From assembly GCA_033763695.1 (NCBI GenBank), contig JANRKB010000037.1, forward strand, positions 82,798 through 146,797: DNA of 64,000 bases. The letters are read 5' to 3'. Below the pieces are notes generated by a model, which saw only the letters and a list, made by a program, of their open reading frames with translations, was not told the DNA's origin and searched no databases. The DNA comes from JANRKB01 sp033763695. Its GTDB lineage: Bacteria; Planctomycetota; Phycisphaerae; Phycisphaerales; UBA1924. Shown here piece by piece: positions 16,948 to 26,443 of this stretch (its first letter is position 1; the number at the start of each line of letters is the position of its first letter). The translations under genes and the position numbers were made by a program.

Positions 16948-18654
16948 TCAGCAGCCGCTGGCGAACGCGGTCACCATCGTGTCGAAGTCCTCGAACGTCA
17001 GCATCTGATCGGCGTTGGCGTCGGCGGTCGTTCGCCCAGCCTCGAAGTCCGCGACGAAATCGTCGACATCCTCAAACGTGACAAAGCCGTCGAGGTTGTA
17101 GTCGGCCAGACACCCGCGTGTGCACTCATCAGGAATGTTGTCGTTGTTGCGATCGCTGCTGGTGCCGAGGATGTCTGTGAAGTCCGACACGCCGTTGGCA
17201 TTGCAGTCCGATTCCAGGATGCGCCCGGCATCGACGATGCCGTAGCCACGGACGAAGAGCGGATCAGGCCCAAGCCCGGCAAGCGTGCGTGACGCATTCT
17301 GAATCAGATACTGCCGCATCTGTGCGACGGTCCACGTCGGACGGGCCTGAACAATGCAGGCGACCACGCCAGCGACGATCGGCGTCGAGAGCGATGTGCC
17401 GTTGACGGACACAAGGCCCGTGGTCGACGCCGGCGACACCGTTGCGGTTCCCACGCCGCGCGCGAGCACCTCCGGCTTGACGCGTCCGTCCGCGGTCGGC
17501 CCGCTGGAACTGAAGGATGCACTCTGACCATTCGACGAGACCGCGCCGCAGGTGATCGCGTCGAAGGCATCGGCTGGCGCGCCGAGCGTGCTGGTTGTCG
17601 CGTTGTTGTCCCAACCGCCGTTCCCGGCGGCGACCGTGAAGTGCACGCCGTTGGCGGTGGCGATGTTGACGGCCTTGGTGGTGACTGCGGTCTGACCATC
17701 AAACGATGCTTGCGTGTACCAATCCGTGTATCCCAGCGATGCCGTCACCATATCCGCGCCTTGGGCCTCGGCGAACTCAAGCCCCGCGACGAAGTAGTCT
17801 TCCTCGACGGGCGTCTCCGTCGGCAGCACCTCGGTCTTACAGAGCACATACGACGCATCGAACGCACCACCGACCAACGTGCCCGGCAGGTACGACGCGA
17901 GCGTGCCGAGGATGAACGTGCCGTGGTCCGCCTGATTCGCCGGATCGGTCGCCTCCTGCCCGGCGTTGTTGTCGTTGTTGATGAAGTCGCGCTCGGCGAG
18001 CACCCGCAGCGGCTTCGCGGGGTTGTTGAACGCGTTGTGCGTGCGGATGAAGCCGGTGTCGAGGATGCCGACGATGACGCCCTGGCCGGTAAAGCCCGCG
18101 GCGTGCAGCGCCGGCAGGTTCACTTGGCCGAGTTGGTCCGCCGCGATGCCATAGTTGATGGTGTCACGCGACGAGTACGCACCATCGCGCGGAGCGTCGA
18201 TCGCAACGGCGGCTTCGTCGCGGCGCGCAATCGCCGTCGCAACGCGCTCGACGCGCGTGACCACAGGCAGCGCGGCGATCGCCTCAAGCTGCGCCCGCGT
18301 CCCGCGCACACTCACGCGATTGAACCAGCGGCTCTCGACGCGAACTCGAGCGCCCGTCCCCTCCACCGCCACGATCGATGCTCGTGCGATCGGCAGATCG
18401 CGGGCATCAAACAACCCCGGATCAGTCCGCCGCAGTTGTCGACGGCGCAGCGCGGCGGGATTTGCCTCGCGCGCCAGTTGATCAATCGCGGCCCGCTCGG
18501 CATCAATGTTCGCGTATCCCTTGTCGGCAAAGACAACCCACGCCACCGCTTCGCCGTCGCTGGCAAGTTTCGTACTGAGTGCGGGATCCAGAACACCGGC
18601 TGACGCCGACGCGGCCATCCCCGCGGCAACAACCATGGAAACGAGTTGACGCAT
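16948..18654 (-). CDS. Secreted subtilisin-like serine protease (S8) with divergent GC-type dockerin tag
   Basis: 568 residues from ATG 18654, which has GGGAG 8-12 nt upstream. The 38-codon in-frame extension lacks signal-peptide features. Signal peptide 1-20. Catalytic triad visible: Asp199 (GILDTGF), His244 (DHGTF) and Ser421 (NGTSLSTP), with AAGNGG as oxyanion region. A calcium-type segment with short Asn/Asp repeats precedes the tag (DCNANGVSD..., DRNNDNIPDEC). The tag is unusual: loop 1 DYNLDGFVTFEDVD, loop 2 DANADQMLTFEDFD with Gln instead of the loop Gly, final Gly-Cys. It degrades or matures extracellular proteins; targets are unknown. Confidence 0.9.
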   Translation of the reverse strand: MRQLVSMVVAAGMAASASAGVLDPALSTKLASDGEAVAWVVFADKGYANIDAERAAIDQLAREANPAALRRRQLRRTDPGLFDARDLPIARASIVAVEGTGARVRVESRWFNRVSVRGTRAQLEAIAALPVVTRVERVATAIARRDEAAVAIDAPRDGAYSSRDTINYGIAADQLGQVNLPALHAAGFTGQGVIVGILDTGFIRTHNAFNNPAKPLRVLAERDFINNDNNAGQEATDPANQADHGTFILGTLASYLPGTLVGGAFDASYVLCKTEVLPTETPVEEDYFVAGLEFAEAQGADMVTASLGYTDWYTQASFDGQTAVTTKAVNIATANGVHFTVAAGNGGWDNNATTSTLGAPADAFDAITCGAVSSNGQSASFSSSGPTADGRVKPEVLARGVGTATVSPASTTGLVSVNGTSLSTPIVAGVVACIVQARPTWTVAQMRQYLIQNASRTLAGLGPDPLFVRGYGIVDAGRILESDCNANGVSDFTDILGTSSDRNNDNIPDECTRGCLADYNLDGFVTFEDVDDFVADFEAGRTTADANADQMLTFEDFDTMVTAFASGC

Positions 18655-18764
18655 CGCAACGCTCCCTGCGGCCGGCGGCACATCCACGCCCAAGCCACGA
18701 CCAGCATACCGGCGACTCGCTGAAATCCAAGCACGAAGATGGCAGTCGACACGACGACACAAGA

Positions 18765-18792
18765 ACAACGCGGGGTATGTGCCCCGCGTTGT
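18765..18792 (-). terminator. Rho-independent terminator after the endonuclease/phosphatase-fold gene
   Basis: A perfect 11-bp stem, ACAACGCGGGG (18765-18775) with CCCCGCGTTGT (18782-18792), loop of 6 nt. Read on the minus strand it is followed by TCTTGTGT. It starts 28 nt after the stop of the gene ending at 18820. Confidence 0.75.
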
Positions 18793-18819
18793 CCAATCGA
18801 TCAGGTTGTCAGAGTCGCC

Positions 18820-20391
18820 TTAGCAAGGCGTCTCGAACGCGGCGACGAATGCATCGAAGTCGGTGAAGTCGACGAAGCCGTCGTTGTTGAAGTCCGCGCC
18901 GGGGCCGTCGGTCTCAAAGGCTGAGACGAACGCGTCGAAGTCGGTGAAGTCGACGAAGCCGTCGTTGTTGAAGTCTGCCGGGCAGGACGGAGCCGCGACC
19001 ACTTCGCCGGTGATCGTCACAACGCGAGCGGGCTGCTCGGGCGAGTCACTGTTGATGGTCACGGTGCCGCTCTTGATGCCGGGGGTGCTGGTGTCGATGG
19101 TGATCGTGTGGCTGTTGCTGCCGCCGCCCGCCGCCTCGACGAACGAGCCACCCGGAGCGCTGAAGCCCGCCGAGCCGGCGAGCGAGTAGTTGAGGTTCGA
19201 GATGCCCGCGGCGGTCCACAGCGCGACATCGCCGCTGTTGGTCACCGTCAGCGTAACGGACGCGGCATCGCCGACATTCACCGTGCCGAACGAAAGCGTC
19301 GTCGGGCTGCTCACCTTCGCCGGGACGCGGAAGTCAAGGTACACCGGGAGGTGGCCCAGACCCTGCGCCGAAGCGACGAGCGCCTGCGCGATGGTGGCGC
19401 CGACCATCGTGTTGCCGGCGGTCGTCAGCGTCGTGTTGTACGACGTGCCGTCGTTACCCCAGCAGCGGTACGAGTGATTCGGATCATTCCACGTCGAGGT
19501 GCTGAACGGAATCGACTGGTTGCCGATGTATTCGAAGCCGCTGCCGTTGATGAGGCTCGTGCCGACGAGAATCTGGTCGAGGCGATCATCCATGCCACCG
19601 GTGGCGTCGGCCGGATCCTGCGTATGAATGAAGCGGAAGGCGGAGTTGTTGTTCCACGTGCCGGGGGAGTTGATCGGATCCCAGAAGCGGCCTGTGTTGT
19701 TGCTCTCGGACTGCACCAGCCGCTGATACGCGGTCTGCGAACTGTTCTGGATATTGAGGTCGGCACCGAAGAGGAAGTTCCAGCCGGCGGGAAGCTTGGT
19801 GCCGGCGCCGTTGGTGTCAGTGCCGTTGGCGTTGTCGCGGATCTTGTTGGCCTCGAGCAGGCGGCGGCTCTGATCGCTGCTCGCGCTGCCCGACTTCATG
19901 TGGGCCGAATAGCACGCCAGCCGCGTCGCGGGCAGATCTGCGTAACCCTTGAGCACCACGTCGTAGCGATATGTGTTGCGGGGCGGAAGGCTCGTCGAAC
20001 CCGTCACCAGCGACACGACCACCGTGGCCTTGTAGTCGATCTTGCTGGTGCGATAGAAGAACGCGCTGTCCGTGTCCGGGCCGTCGATGAACGGAGCCGC
20101 GGCCCAGTCGCCAGGGCTGCCCGGCGCGGTGTTGAGGATGCTCAGGAAGTTGTTGACGGCGGTCTGCGAAAGAAACTCTTCACCGATAAAGATGTCGGGC
20201 GACATCGACTTGCCTTGCAGCGCGAGGGGCGCGGGCACCACGCCGTACACCGCAGTCTGGAACTCGTTGATGCGACCGCTGGAATAGTTGGTGACGTTCC
20301 AGTTGACGACGCGAAGCTGGGCCGAGGCAGTGCCAGCGACAGCGAACAGCGCGAGACAGGCAAAACCGGTGCGAGCGATAGCGCGAGTCAT
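18820..20391 (-). CDS. Secreted endonuclease/exonuclease/phosphatase-fold protein with GC-type dockerin tag
   Basis: 523 residues from ATG 20391, with GGAAGAAGAG just upstream; a 131-codon extension in frame is non-coding in character. Signal peptide 1-24 (ending ASA-Q). The EEP fold is indicated by VVNWNVTNY at the start of the mature protein, IGEEF (metal Glu), FGADLNIQNS and GHLPVYLDF near the end of the domain. An ASPM/HYDIN-like beta domain follows (LSFGTVNVGDAASVTLTVTN). The tag has two nearly identical loops (DFNNDGFVDFTDFDAFV) and ends in Pro-Cys rather than Gly-Cys. It may be an extracellular nuclease or phosphodiesterase; the substrate is not determinable. Confidence 0.85.
   Translation of the reverse strand: MTRAIARTGFACLALFAVAGTASAQLRVVNWNVTNYSSGRINEFQTAVYGVVPAPLALQGKSMSPDIFIGEEFLSQTAVNNFLSILNTAPGSPGDWAAAPFIDGPDTDSAFFYRTSKIDYKATVVVSLVTGSTSLPPRNTYRYDVVLKGYADLPATRLACYSAHMKSGSASSDQSRRLLEANKIRDNANGTDTNGAGTKLPAGWNFLFGADLNIQNSSQTAYQRLVQSESNNTGRFWDPINSPGTWNNNSAFRFIHTQDPADATGGMDDRLDQILVGTSLINGSGFEYIGNQSIPFSTSTWNDPNHSYRCWGNDGTSYNTTLTTAGNTMVGATIAQALVASAQGLGHLPVYLDFRVPAKVSSPTTLSFGTVNVGDAASVTLTVTNSGDVALWTAAGISNLNYSLAGSAGFSAPGGSFVEAAGGGSNSHTITIDTSTPGIKSGTVTINSDSPEQPARVVTITGEVVAAPSCPADFNNDGFVDFTDFDAFVSAFETDGPGADFNNDGFVDFTDFDAFVAAFETPC
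18854..18975 (-). repeat. Exact 41-nt direct repeat encoding the two dockerin loops
   Basis: Positions 18854-18894 and 18935-18975 are identical over 41 nt at an offset of 81 nt (27 codons). This shows a recent internal duplication or gene conversion between the two half-tags. Confidence 0.8.
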
Positions 20392-20771
20392 CTCTTCTTC
20401 CTTGTGGGTGACAGCGTGGACCGTCGAGAAATCGATTGAGGACAAGTGTAGCCGACTGACGCGCAACTTCCGCCAAGTTTTCGTCAAATCAGGGTTTGCG
20501 CTCGCGTGAAATCCAAGCGCGAAGGTCCGCGAACGCAGGGCGCAATGCGTCAGGACGCCCGAACCGGGGGCGAGCGGCGGGTTCGGGTCGTCCATGTTTT
20601 CTTTGGTCCACCAACGTAACGCCAGCTTCGAGTCGGGCATCCCAACGCCCGCCGCTCTTCCAGGGGGTGCTCCCGCGCATCGCGGAGCCCAAGCGGGCAT
20701 CGGCCCGCACGACGCAAGACTCGCCATCCCGCAGCCCACACCACACCTCGCCGCGCGCGAAAGGAACACGC
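20392..20771. other. Divergent promoter region, no gene
   Basis: This stretch separates the minus-strand EEP-fold gene from the plus-strand SDR gene and must hold both promoters. In-frame extensions of both neighbours cross it but have no coding character. No clear operator or hairpin was found. Confidence 0.4.
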
Positions 20772-21569
20772 ATGGACTCTGCACGCATCGACTCCAAGAG
20801 CTTTGATCTCAAGGGCAAAGTCGCGTTCATCACCGGCGGCACGTCGGGCATCGGCAAGGCCACGGCGATCGAGTTTGCCCGCCGCGGCGCGCACGTCGTC
20901 TTCACCGGGCGTCGGGCCGCAGAGGGCCAGACCGTCGCCGAACAGGTGCGCACGGCAGGCGCGGCAGCCGGTGTGAAGGCCGTCTTCGTTCAAGGCGACG
21001 TCAGCAAGGACGCCGACATCCGTCGCGCTGTTGACGAAGCGTTGAATCTCACCGGCAAACTCGACTTCGCCTTCAACAACGCAGGCGTCGAAGGCATCGT
21101 CGGCTCGCCGACGATTGAGCAGACCGAAGAGAACTACGACCACGTGATGAATATCAACGTCAAGGGCGTGCTGCTCAGCCTCAAGTACGAGCTCCGCGCG
21201 ATGCTCGCGTCCGGCGGCGGCTCGATCATCAACAACGCCAGCATTGCCGGGTCCATCGGCATGCCCGGCATGAGCGTCTACATCGCCAGCAAGCACGCCG
21301 TGCTCGGCCTCACCAAGACCGCGGCACTTGAGGTCGCTAAGAACAACATCCGTGTTAACGCCGTCTCCCCGGCAGCGATCGAGACGGAGATGTACGACCG
21401 CTTCGCCACCAGCGATGACGCTCGCAACTCCATGGCCTCGCTCCACCCGATCGGTCGCGTCGGCAAGGCCGAAGAGATCGCCAAGGCCGTGGTCTTCCTC
21501 GCGTCCAGCGACGCATCGTTCATCACCGGTCTTGATCTGAAGGTCGACGGCGGATTCACGGTGCCCTGA
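20772..21569 (+). CDS. Short-chain dehydrogenase/reductase (SDR)
   Basis: 265 residues from ATG 20772, preceded by AAAGGA. A classical SDR that oxidises or reduces a hydroxyl/carbonyl group with NAD(P). Seen: TGGTSGIGKA (cofactor), FNNAGVEG, a catalytic Ser in the NNASIAG region, and YIASK with catalytic Tyr/Lys, then the C-terminal IETEM and GLDLKVDGGF. FTGRR after beta-2 suggests NADP preference (inference). Substrate is unknown. It is followed 57 nt later by metG on the same strand. Confidence 0.9.
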   Translation: MDSARIDSKSFDLKGKVAFITGGTSGIGKATAIEFARRGAHVVFTGRRAAEGQTVAEQVRTAGAAAGVKAVFVQGDVSKDADIRRAVDEALNLTGKLDFAFNNAGVEGIVGSPTIEQTEENYDHVMNINVKGVLLSLKYELRAMLASGGGSIINNASIAGSIGMPGMSVYIASKHAVLGLTKTAALEVAKNNIRVNAVSPAAIETEMYDRFATSDDARNSMASLHPIGRVGKAEEIAKAVVFLASSDASFITGLDLKVDGGFTVP

Positions 21570-21626
21570 GCGATGGTCGTCGATGATGAGCCTTCGCAGC
21601 GCCGCATCGCCCCCTAAACTGCGGCC

Positions 21627-23222
21627 ATGACGACCCGCTACATCACCACCCCCATCTACTACGTCAACGACCGCCCGCACATCGGGCACTGCTACACCAC
21701 GCTCCTCGCCGACGTGCTCGCCCGTGCCGCCCGCCTCGCCGACCCCGCCGGCGGCACGTTCTTCCTCACCGGCACCGACGAACACGCCGACAAGGTCGTG
21801 ACCAGTGCGGCGGACCACCACGTCACCCCTATCCAGTGGGCCGATCGCAACGCCGAGGAGTTCAAGAAGGCCTTCGCCTTCATGAATACCTCGCACGATG
21901 ACTTCATCCGCACCACGCAAGACCGGCACATCAGCAAGGTCCGCGAGTACATCCGCGCTCTGCAGGCCAGCGGCGATATCTACCTGGGCGACTACGTCGG
22001 GTGGTTCGACCCCTCGCAGGAGGAGTACCTCACCGAGACCACCGCCAAGGAACACAACTACCTCTCGCCCGTCACCGGCAAGCCGCTCGTCAAGAAGACG
22101 GAGAAGAACTACTTCTTCAAACTCAGCGCGTACGAGACGCGCCTCCGCGAGCACATCGAGAGCACCAAGGACTTCATCAAGCCCGACGCTCGCCGCAACG
22201 AAGTGCTCGGCCGCCTGCGCCAAGGCCTGCAAGACGTGCCGATCAGTCGCGCGGTGACCGACGACCCGACGAGCCAATGGGGCATCCGCATGCCCGACGA
22301 CGCGGGCCATCGCATCTATGTGTGGATCGATGCGCTCTTCAACTACCTGAGCGTGGTCGACACGCCCGAGCGCGCGCACCTGTGGCCGGCGCAGATTCAC
22401 CTGATCGCCAAGGACATTTTGTGGTTCCACGCGGTGATCTGGCCCGCGCTGCTGATGGCGCTCAAGCGGGACCTGCCGCGAACGGTGTACGCGCACTCGT
22501 ACTGGGTGCGCGAAGGCCGCAAGATGAGCAAGAGTTTGGGCAACTTTGTGACGCTCGAAGTGCTGCAGGCGTATGTGGCGAAGTACTCGCTCGACGCGGT
22601 GCGCTGGTATCTCGTGACCCAGGGCCCGCTGCGCGAGACCGACGCGGACTTCAGCCACGCGAAGTTTGTCGAGACCTACAACGCCGAACTCGCCAACGGC
22701 ATCGGCAACTGCACCAGCCGCGTCGGGAACATGATCGCGAGGTACTTCGATGGCAAGATGCCCGCGGCCGCCACCAGCGGCCCGCATGCAGGCTACGACT
22801 TTGCGGCCCTCACTTCGACCGCAGTGAAGACTTCGCTCGACGCGAGCCATGGCGGCGACGCCTCAACCGCAGTCTTCCAAGGCATCGAACTCGTGCGCCA
22901 CGTCGACGGCTACATCAACACCACGGCGCCGTTCAAGCTCGCCAAGCTCGTCGAGAGCGACCCGAGCAAGAAGGGTGAACTGGCGACGATCCTCTTCAAC
23001 TGTGCCGAGACGCTGCGCATCGCATCGCTGCTGCTCACGCCGGCGATGCCGACGAAGATCGCGGAGTTGTGGTCGCTGTGGAACTGTGGGCCGGCCGCAG
23101 GCGTGCCGCTCGCGACGCTGGCGACCTTTGCCGGGCCGCACGCGCTCAAGCCCGGCAGCGGCATCAGCAAGGGCGACCCACTGTTTATGCGTGCAGATGT
23201 TGCCGAAGCGCCGCCGGCGTGA
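21627..23222 (+). CDS. metG: Methionine--tRNA ligase
   Basis: 531 residues. Charges tRNA-Met in the cytosol. The class I signature PHIGH is at the N-terminus (YYVNDRPHIGHCY) and the second signature KMSKSLGN is mid-protein. FLTGTDEHADKV and the Rossmann connective regions fit MetG. There is no C-terminal tRNA-binding/dimerisation domain, so it is the short form. The anticodon-binding helical domain (YNAELANGIGNCTSRVGNM) is intact. It ends 15 nt before the convergent pgsA. Confidence 0.95.
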   Translation: MTTRYITTPIYYVNDRPHIGHCYTTLLADVLARAARLADPAGGTFFLTGTDEHADKVVTSAADHHVTPIQWADRNAEEFKKAFAFMNTSHDDFIRTTQDRHISKVREYIRALQASGDIYLGDYVGWFDPSQEEYLTETTAKEHNYLSPVTGKPLVKKTEKNYFFKLSAYETRLREHIESTKDFIKPDARRNEVLGRLRQGLQDVPISRAVTDDPTSQWGIRMPDDAGHRIYVWIDALFNYLSVVDTPERAHLWPAQIHLIAKDILWFHAVIWPALLMALKRDLPRTVYAHSYWVREGRKMSKSLGNFVTLEVLQAYVAKYSLDAVRWYLVTQGPLRETDADFSHAKFVETYNAELANGIGNCTSRVGNMIARYFDGKMPAAATSGPHAGYDFAALTSTAVKTSLDASHGGDASTAVFQGIELVRHVDGYINTTAPFKLAKLVESDPSKKGELATILFNCAETLRIASLLLTPAMPTKIAELWSLWNCGPAAGVPLATLATFAGPHALKPGSGISKGDPLFMRADVAEAPPA

Positions 23223-23237
23223 GACCTGCCGTCGCGC

Positions 23238-23975
23238 TCACGTCTCGGCGTCGTCATCGCCCGTCAGCGGCAGCGTCTGCACCGCGCGCATCACATATGG
23301 CCAGCCGCTCAGAATCGTCACGGCCACCGTCACCCACACCGTGATGTCAATCAGCCAGCGACCAAACGTCCCCGGCAACGCGGGCATGATGCCCAGCGTG
23401 ATCAGCACGGTCGGAATGGCGATGCTCTGGACAAGCATCTTGGCCTTCCCCGCCTTCGACGCGGCAAAATTGAAGCCCTTGGCCTCAAGCAGCCCGCGCA
23501 GTGAAGTCACGAGCAACTCACGCCCAAGAATGACGATCGTCATGAGCGCTGACACGCCGCTGATCTGAAGGTGCGCGCCCGCGGGACGCACCTGGAAGAG
23601 CGGACTGGCGAGCATGACAAACCCGCCGAGCACGAGCACCTTGTCCGCGAACGGATCCATGACGCGCCCGAACTTGCTGGTCACCTTCCACCGCCGCGCG
23701 AGCAGCCCGTCGATCATGTCGGTCACCGCCGCGATGATGAATAACGCCGCGGCGACGAGATAGAACGCGATCGGCGCACGCAGAGACGGCCCCGTACCGC
23801 TGAGCAGCTCGGCGGGATAGCGCCAGAACGAGAGCGTGATGAAGAACGCCGCCGCAAGAATGAGCCGCAGAATCGTCAACAGATTCGGCGCGGCACGTCT
23901 CCACGCGGCGGTCGCGCGGGCCACGACGACGGGTTGACGGGCCGGCACGGCCAGCGGGTCGTTCACGCCCGTCAT
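23238..23975 (-). CDS. pgsA: CDP-diacylglycerol--glycerol-3-phosphate 3-phosphatidyltransferase
   Basis: 245 residues from ATG 23975; a 23-codon extension is possible but shows no sense. Makes phosphatidylglycerol phosphate in the inner membrane. The CDP-alcohol phosphatidyltransferase motif is complete (DMIDGLLARRWKVTSKFGRV, then MDPFADK). N-terminal PNLLTILRL is typical of PgsA. Five to six membrane helices can be seen. The N-terminus is about 35 residues longer than usual. It is divergent from the methylase gene. Confidence 0.93.
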   Translation of the reverse strand: MTGVNDPLAVPARQPVVVARATAAWRRAAPNLLTILRLILAAAFFITLSFWRYPAELLSGTGPSLRAPIAFYLVAAALFIIAAVTDMIDGLLARRWKVTSKFGRVMDPFADKVLVLGGFVMLASPLFQVRPAGAHLQISGVSALMTIVILGRELLVTSLRGLLEAKGFNFAASKAGKAKMLVQSIAIPTVLITLGIMPALPGTFGRWLIDITVWVTVAVTILSGWPYVMRAVQTLPLTGDDDAET

Positions 23976-24071
23976 GGTACGACCGCCCCCCCACCGCTGC
24001 GACCCCGGCCGCGGCTGATCGCACAGAATCCGTCCGAGCCGCATCCGGCGCGTTCGCTACGCTGGCGGCTC

Positions 24072-26384
24072 ATGGAATCAGGCCGTGCATCCTCGCCTCC
24101 GCCGCGTCTGGGCGCGATCGTCCACGCCGCGGCTGACATGCTGGCGGCGTCGAGCCGCAGCACTTCCCGCACACGCCGCGACGCTGAGTCGACCGCGATC
24201 ACACTCCGCGCGAGACTCATGGCGACAATGGTGAACTGGGCGAGTAGCCGCTTGCGACCCGGGGCAGGGAAGCAGCCCCCGATCTCAGCACGATCGCTCG
24301 TGACGCTCGGCGGCGTCCGGCTCCCGTCAGGAGCCCGGGCGATGCACGATGCAGAACGCAGCCTGATCGCCGCAGCTCAGACGCACCGCGTCGACTGGAA
24401 CAGTCTCACAATCGACGGCGTCACGCTCGGTTCCGCGTACGAGGCACTGCTTGATTGGACGCCGACGCCGCCAGACGGCACAGACCAGAAGCCTGCGCAG
24501 GCTCGGCGCGGAGCGCGCACAGCGTCAGGCGCGTACTACACGCCCACGGCTCTGGTTGAACACATCCTCGACTCGACGCTTGAGCCGTGCATCGCGGAGG
24601 TGATCGCGGGCAAGACCGGACGCCGCGCCGCGAGCGCGATTCTGTCGCTGCGCGTCTGCGATCCGGCGTGCGGGACGGGGCATTTTCTGGTGGCGGCCTG
24701 CCGTCGACTCGCGGGGCATCTCGTCCGCACGCGAGCGTCGGGTCGCGCCACACGCGATGCAGATCGCGCAGCCCGCGCCTTCCGCGCCGCGATGGCAGAT
24801 GTCGTGCGGCACTGCATATTCGGCGTCGACCTCGACCCGATCGCGGCAAATCTGTGCCGCGTCGCGCTTTGGCTCGCTGTCGACGACCCGGGGTTGTCGC
24901 TCGAAGCCTGCGGCACCGTTCGTGTCGGCAACGCCATCCTCGGCGTGCCGCCGGATTCAACGATCCAGTCACGCGCGGCGGCGGACGCATGGTGCGCCGA
25001 GGCAATGATCGAGTCGGGCTCCAGGAATCGTCGGACGATCACGAGGAGCCAAGCTCGGCGCATCGCGATCCAACACCGATTTCTGCATTGGCATCTGGAG
25101 TTTCCGACTGTTTTTACTGCACAAGCCGCGGCCGCGCGTGGCTTCGACGTCGTCGTCGGCAACCCGCCGTTTCTTGGCCAACTCAGGACCGACACCGCAT
25201 CCTCGCGCGATGCCGCACGCCTGCTTGCCGCCCGCTATCACGATCGCGTCCGCGGCTATGCCGATGTCGCCGCGACCTTTCTGTTGCTTGGGACGCAGCT
25301 CATCCGCCCGGGCGGGCGTGTCTGTCTTGTGCAGCCCCAGTCGCTGCTCGCGACGCGCGACGCCTCACGCGTGCGGAACGGCGTGCTTGAGCATGCCTCG
25401 CTCGAATCGCTCTGGGTCGCCAATGCCCGCGTTTTTCGCGGGGCGGCGGTCTTCACGTGTGCGCCGACCCTCAGGCGCAGCGGTGCTCGCGACGCCGTCG
25501 TCTCACGAACAACCGGTGCGGACTTCACGTCACTCGCGCCGCTGCACGTTGACATGAACGCGCTCGCGCAGGCACCCACATGGGGCGAGGTCGCCGCACC
25601 GCCGAGCGATGTGCCCGATGTCATCGTCCGCGGCGGACGAACGCTCGGCGACATCGCACATGCGACGGCAGACTTTCGCGACCAGTACTACGGCCTGCAG
25701 GGCTTCCTCGTCGAACACGACAAGCTCACCCCCACGCAGCGTCAAGACGCAGCAGCCTTTCCGCGGCTGATCACGAGCGGGCTGATCGATCTCGCGCAGA
25801 TTCTCTGGGGCGACACGCCCACGCGCGTGCACAAGCGCGTCTGGATGCGCCCTCGGGTTGATCGAGCGCGTTTGGAACACGCGGGTGAGCTCGGCCCATG
25901 GATGCGCCAGCGCTTGGTGCCCAAAGTGCTCGTGGCGACGCAGACACGTGTGATCGAGGTAATCGTCGATGCAACGGGAGAACTCCTGCCGAGCACGCCC
26001 GTGATTACGGTGACGCCGCATCATGTGGATCGACTCTGGCATGTGGCCGCGGCACTGGCGTCGCCGGTGGTCTCGGCGTTTGCGCTGCGTCACTATGGCA
26101 GTGCCGCTCTGAGCGCAGATGCCATCAAGTTGAGCGCATCACAGATCCGCCAACTGCCGATCCCCGCGGAGACGCCGACCACGATGCGACTGTGGGATCG
26201 TGCCGCGGAGCATCTGAAGGCAGCGCATGATAGGGCCGAGCACGCCGCGCGGATCGAGGCGCTGATGGCCGCGGGTCGCGCGATGACCGAGGCGTCGGGC
26301 GTGGGCGACGCGGCGGCCCTTGTGCGCGGGTGGGCCGCGCGGCTCGCGCTGCCGTCGCACGCAAAACGAAAAACCCCGCGATGA
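24072..26384 (+). CDS. Solitary N6-adenine DNA methylase, Eco57I/TaqI-like class
   Basis: 770 residues from ATG 24072. Methylates adenine in DNA with S-adenosylmethionine. Seen: YTPTALVEHILD at about 156 (the usual prelude), motif I DPACGTGHF at 197-205, GVDLDPIAANLCRVAL (motif II region) and catalytic motif IV NPPF at 364-367. The C-terminal ~350 residues, with RDQYYGLQGFL and the end segment LSADAIKLSASQIRQLPIP, resemble the target-recognition part of Eco57I/BREX PglX-type enzymes. No PD-(D/E)xK or HNH nuclease motif is visible in its N-terminal 150 residues, and no restriction gene is adjacent. It may be an orphan methylase or the core of a defence system that has lost partners. Confidence 0.85.
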   Translation: MESGRASSPPPRLGAIVHAAADMLAASSRSTSRTRRDAESTAITLRARLMATMVNWASSRLRPGAGKQPPISARSLVTLGGVRLPSGARAMHDAERSLIAAAQTHRVDWNSLTIDGVTLGSAYEALLDWTPTPPDGTDQKPAQARRGARTASGAYYTPTALVEHILDSTLEPCIAEVIAGKTGRRAASAILSLRVCDPACGTGHFLVAACRRLAGHLVRTRASGRATRDADRAARAFRAAMADVVRHCIFGVDLDPIAANLCRVALWLAVDDPGLSLEACGTVRVGNAILGVPPDSTIQSRAAADAWCAEAMIESGSRNRRTITRSQARRIAIQHRFLHWHLEFPTVFTAQAAAARGFDVVVGNPPFLGQLRTDTASSRDAARLLAARYHDRVRGYADVAATFLLLGTQLIRPGGRVCLVQPQSLLATRDASRVRNGVLEHASLESLWVANARVFRGAAVFTCAPTLRRSGARDAVVSRTTGADFTSLAPLHVDMNALAQAPTWGEVAAPPSDVPDVIVRGGRTLGDIAHATADFRDQYYGLQGFLVEHDKLTPTQRQDAAAFPRLITSGLIDLAQILWGDTPTRVHKRVWMRPRVDRARLEHAGELGPWMRQRLVPKVLVATQTRVIEVIVDATGELLPSTPVITVTPHHVDRLWHVAAALASPVVSAFALRHYGSAALSADAIKLSASQIRQLPIPAETPTTMRLWDRAAEHLKAAHDRAEHAARIEALMAAGRAMTEASGVGDAAALVRGWAARLALPSHAKRKTPR

Positions 26385-26391
26385 CGCGGGG
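26366..26391 (-). terminator. Rho-independent terminator of the sigma-28 gene, inside the methylase 3' end
   Basis: CCCCGCG (26374-26380), loop ATGA, CGCGGGG (26385-26391). On the minus strand it is followed by TTTTTCGTTT. It lies 53 nt past the fliA stop. The TGA stop of the convergent methylase is in the loop, so the two genes share this structure. Confidence 0.85.
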
Positions 26392-26443
26392 CGTGTGATC
26401 ATGCCGGTCTGTTTGCGAGAGCTGGCTGCCTGATGCTGCCGCC

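Noticed and set aside
20550..22850. 766-codon minus-strand open frame across the SDR and metG genes
   Set aside because: It spans two well-supported plus-strand genes and has shadow composition without any domain.
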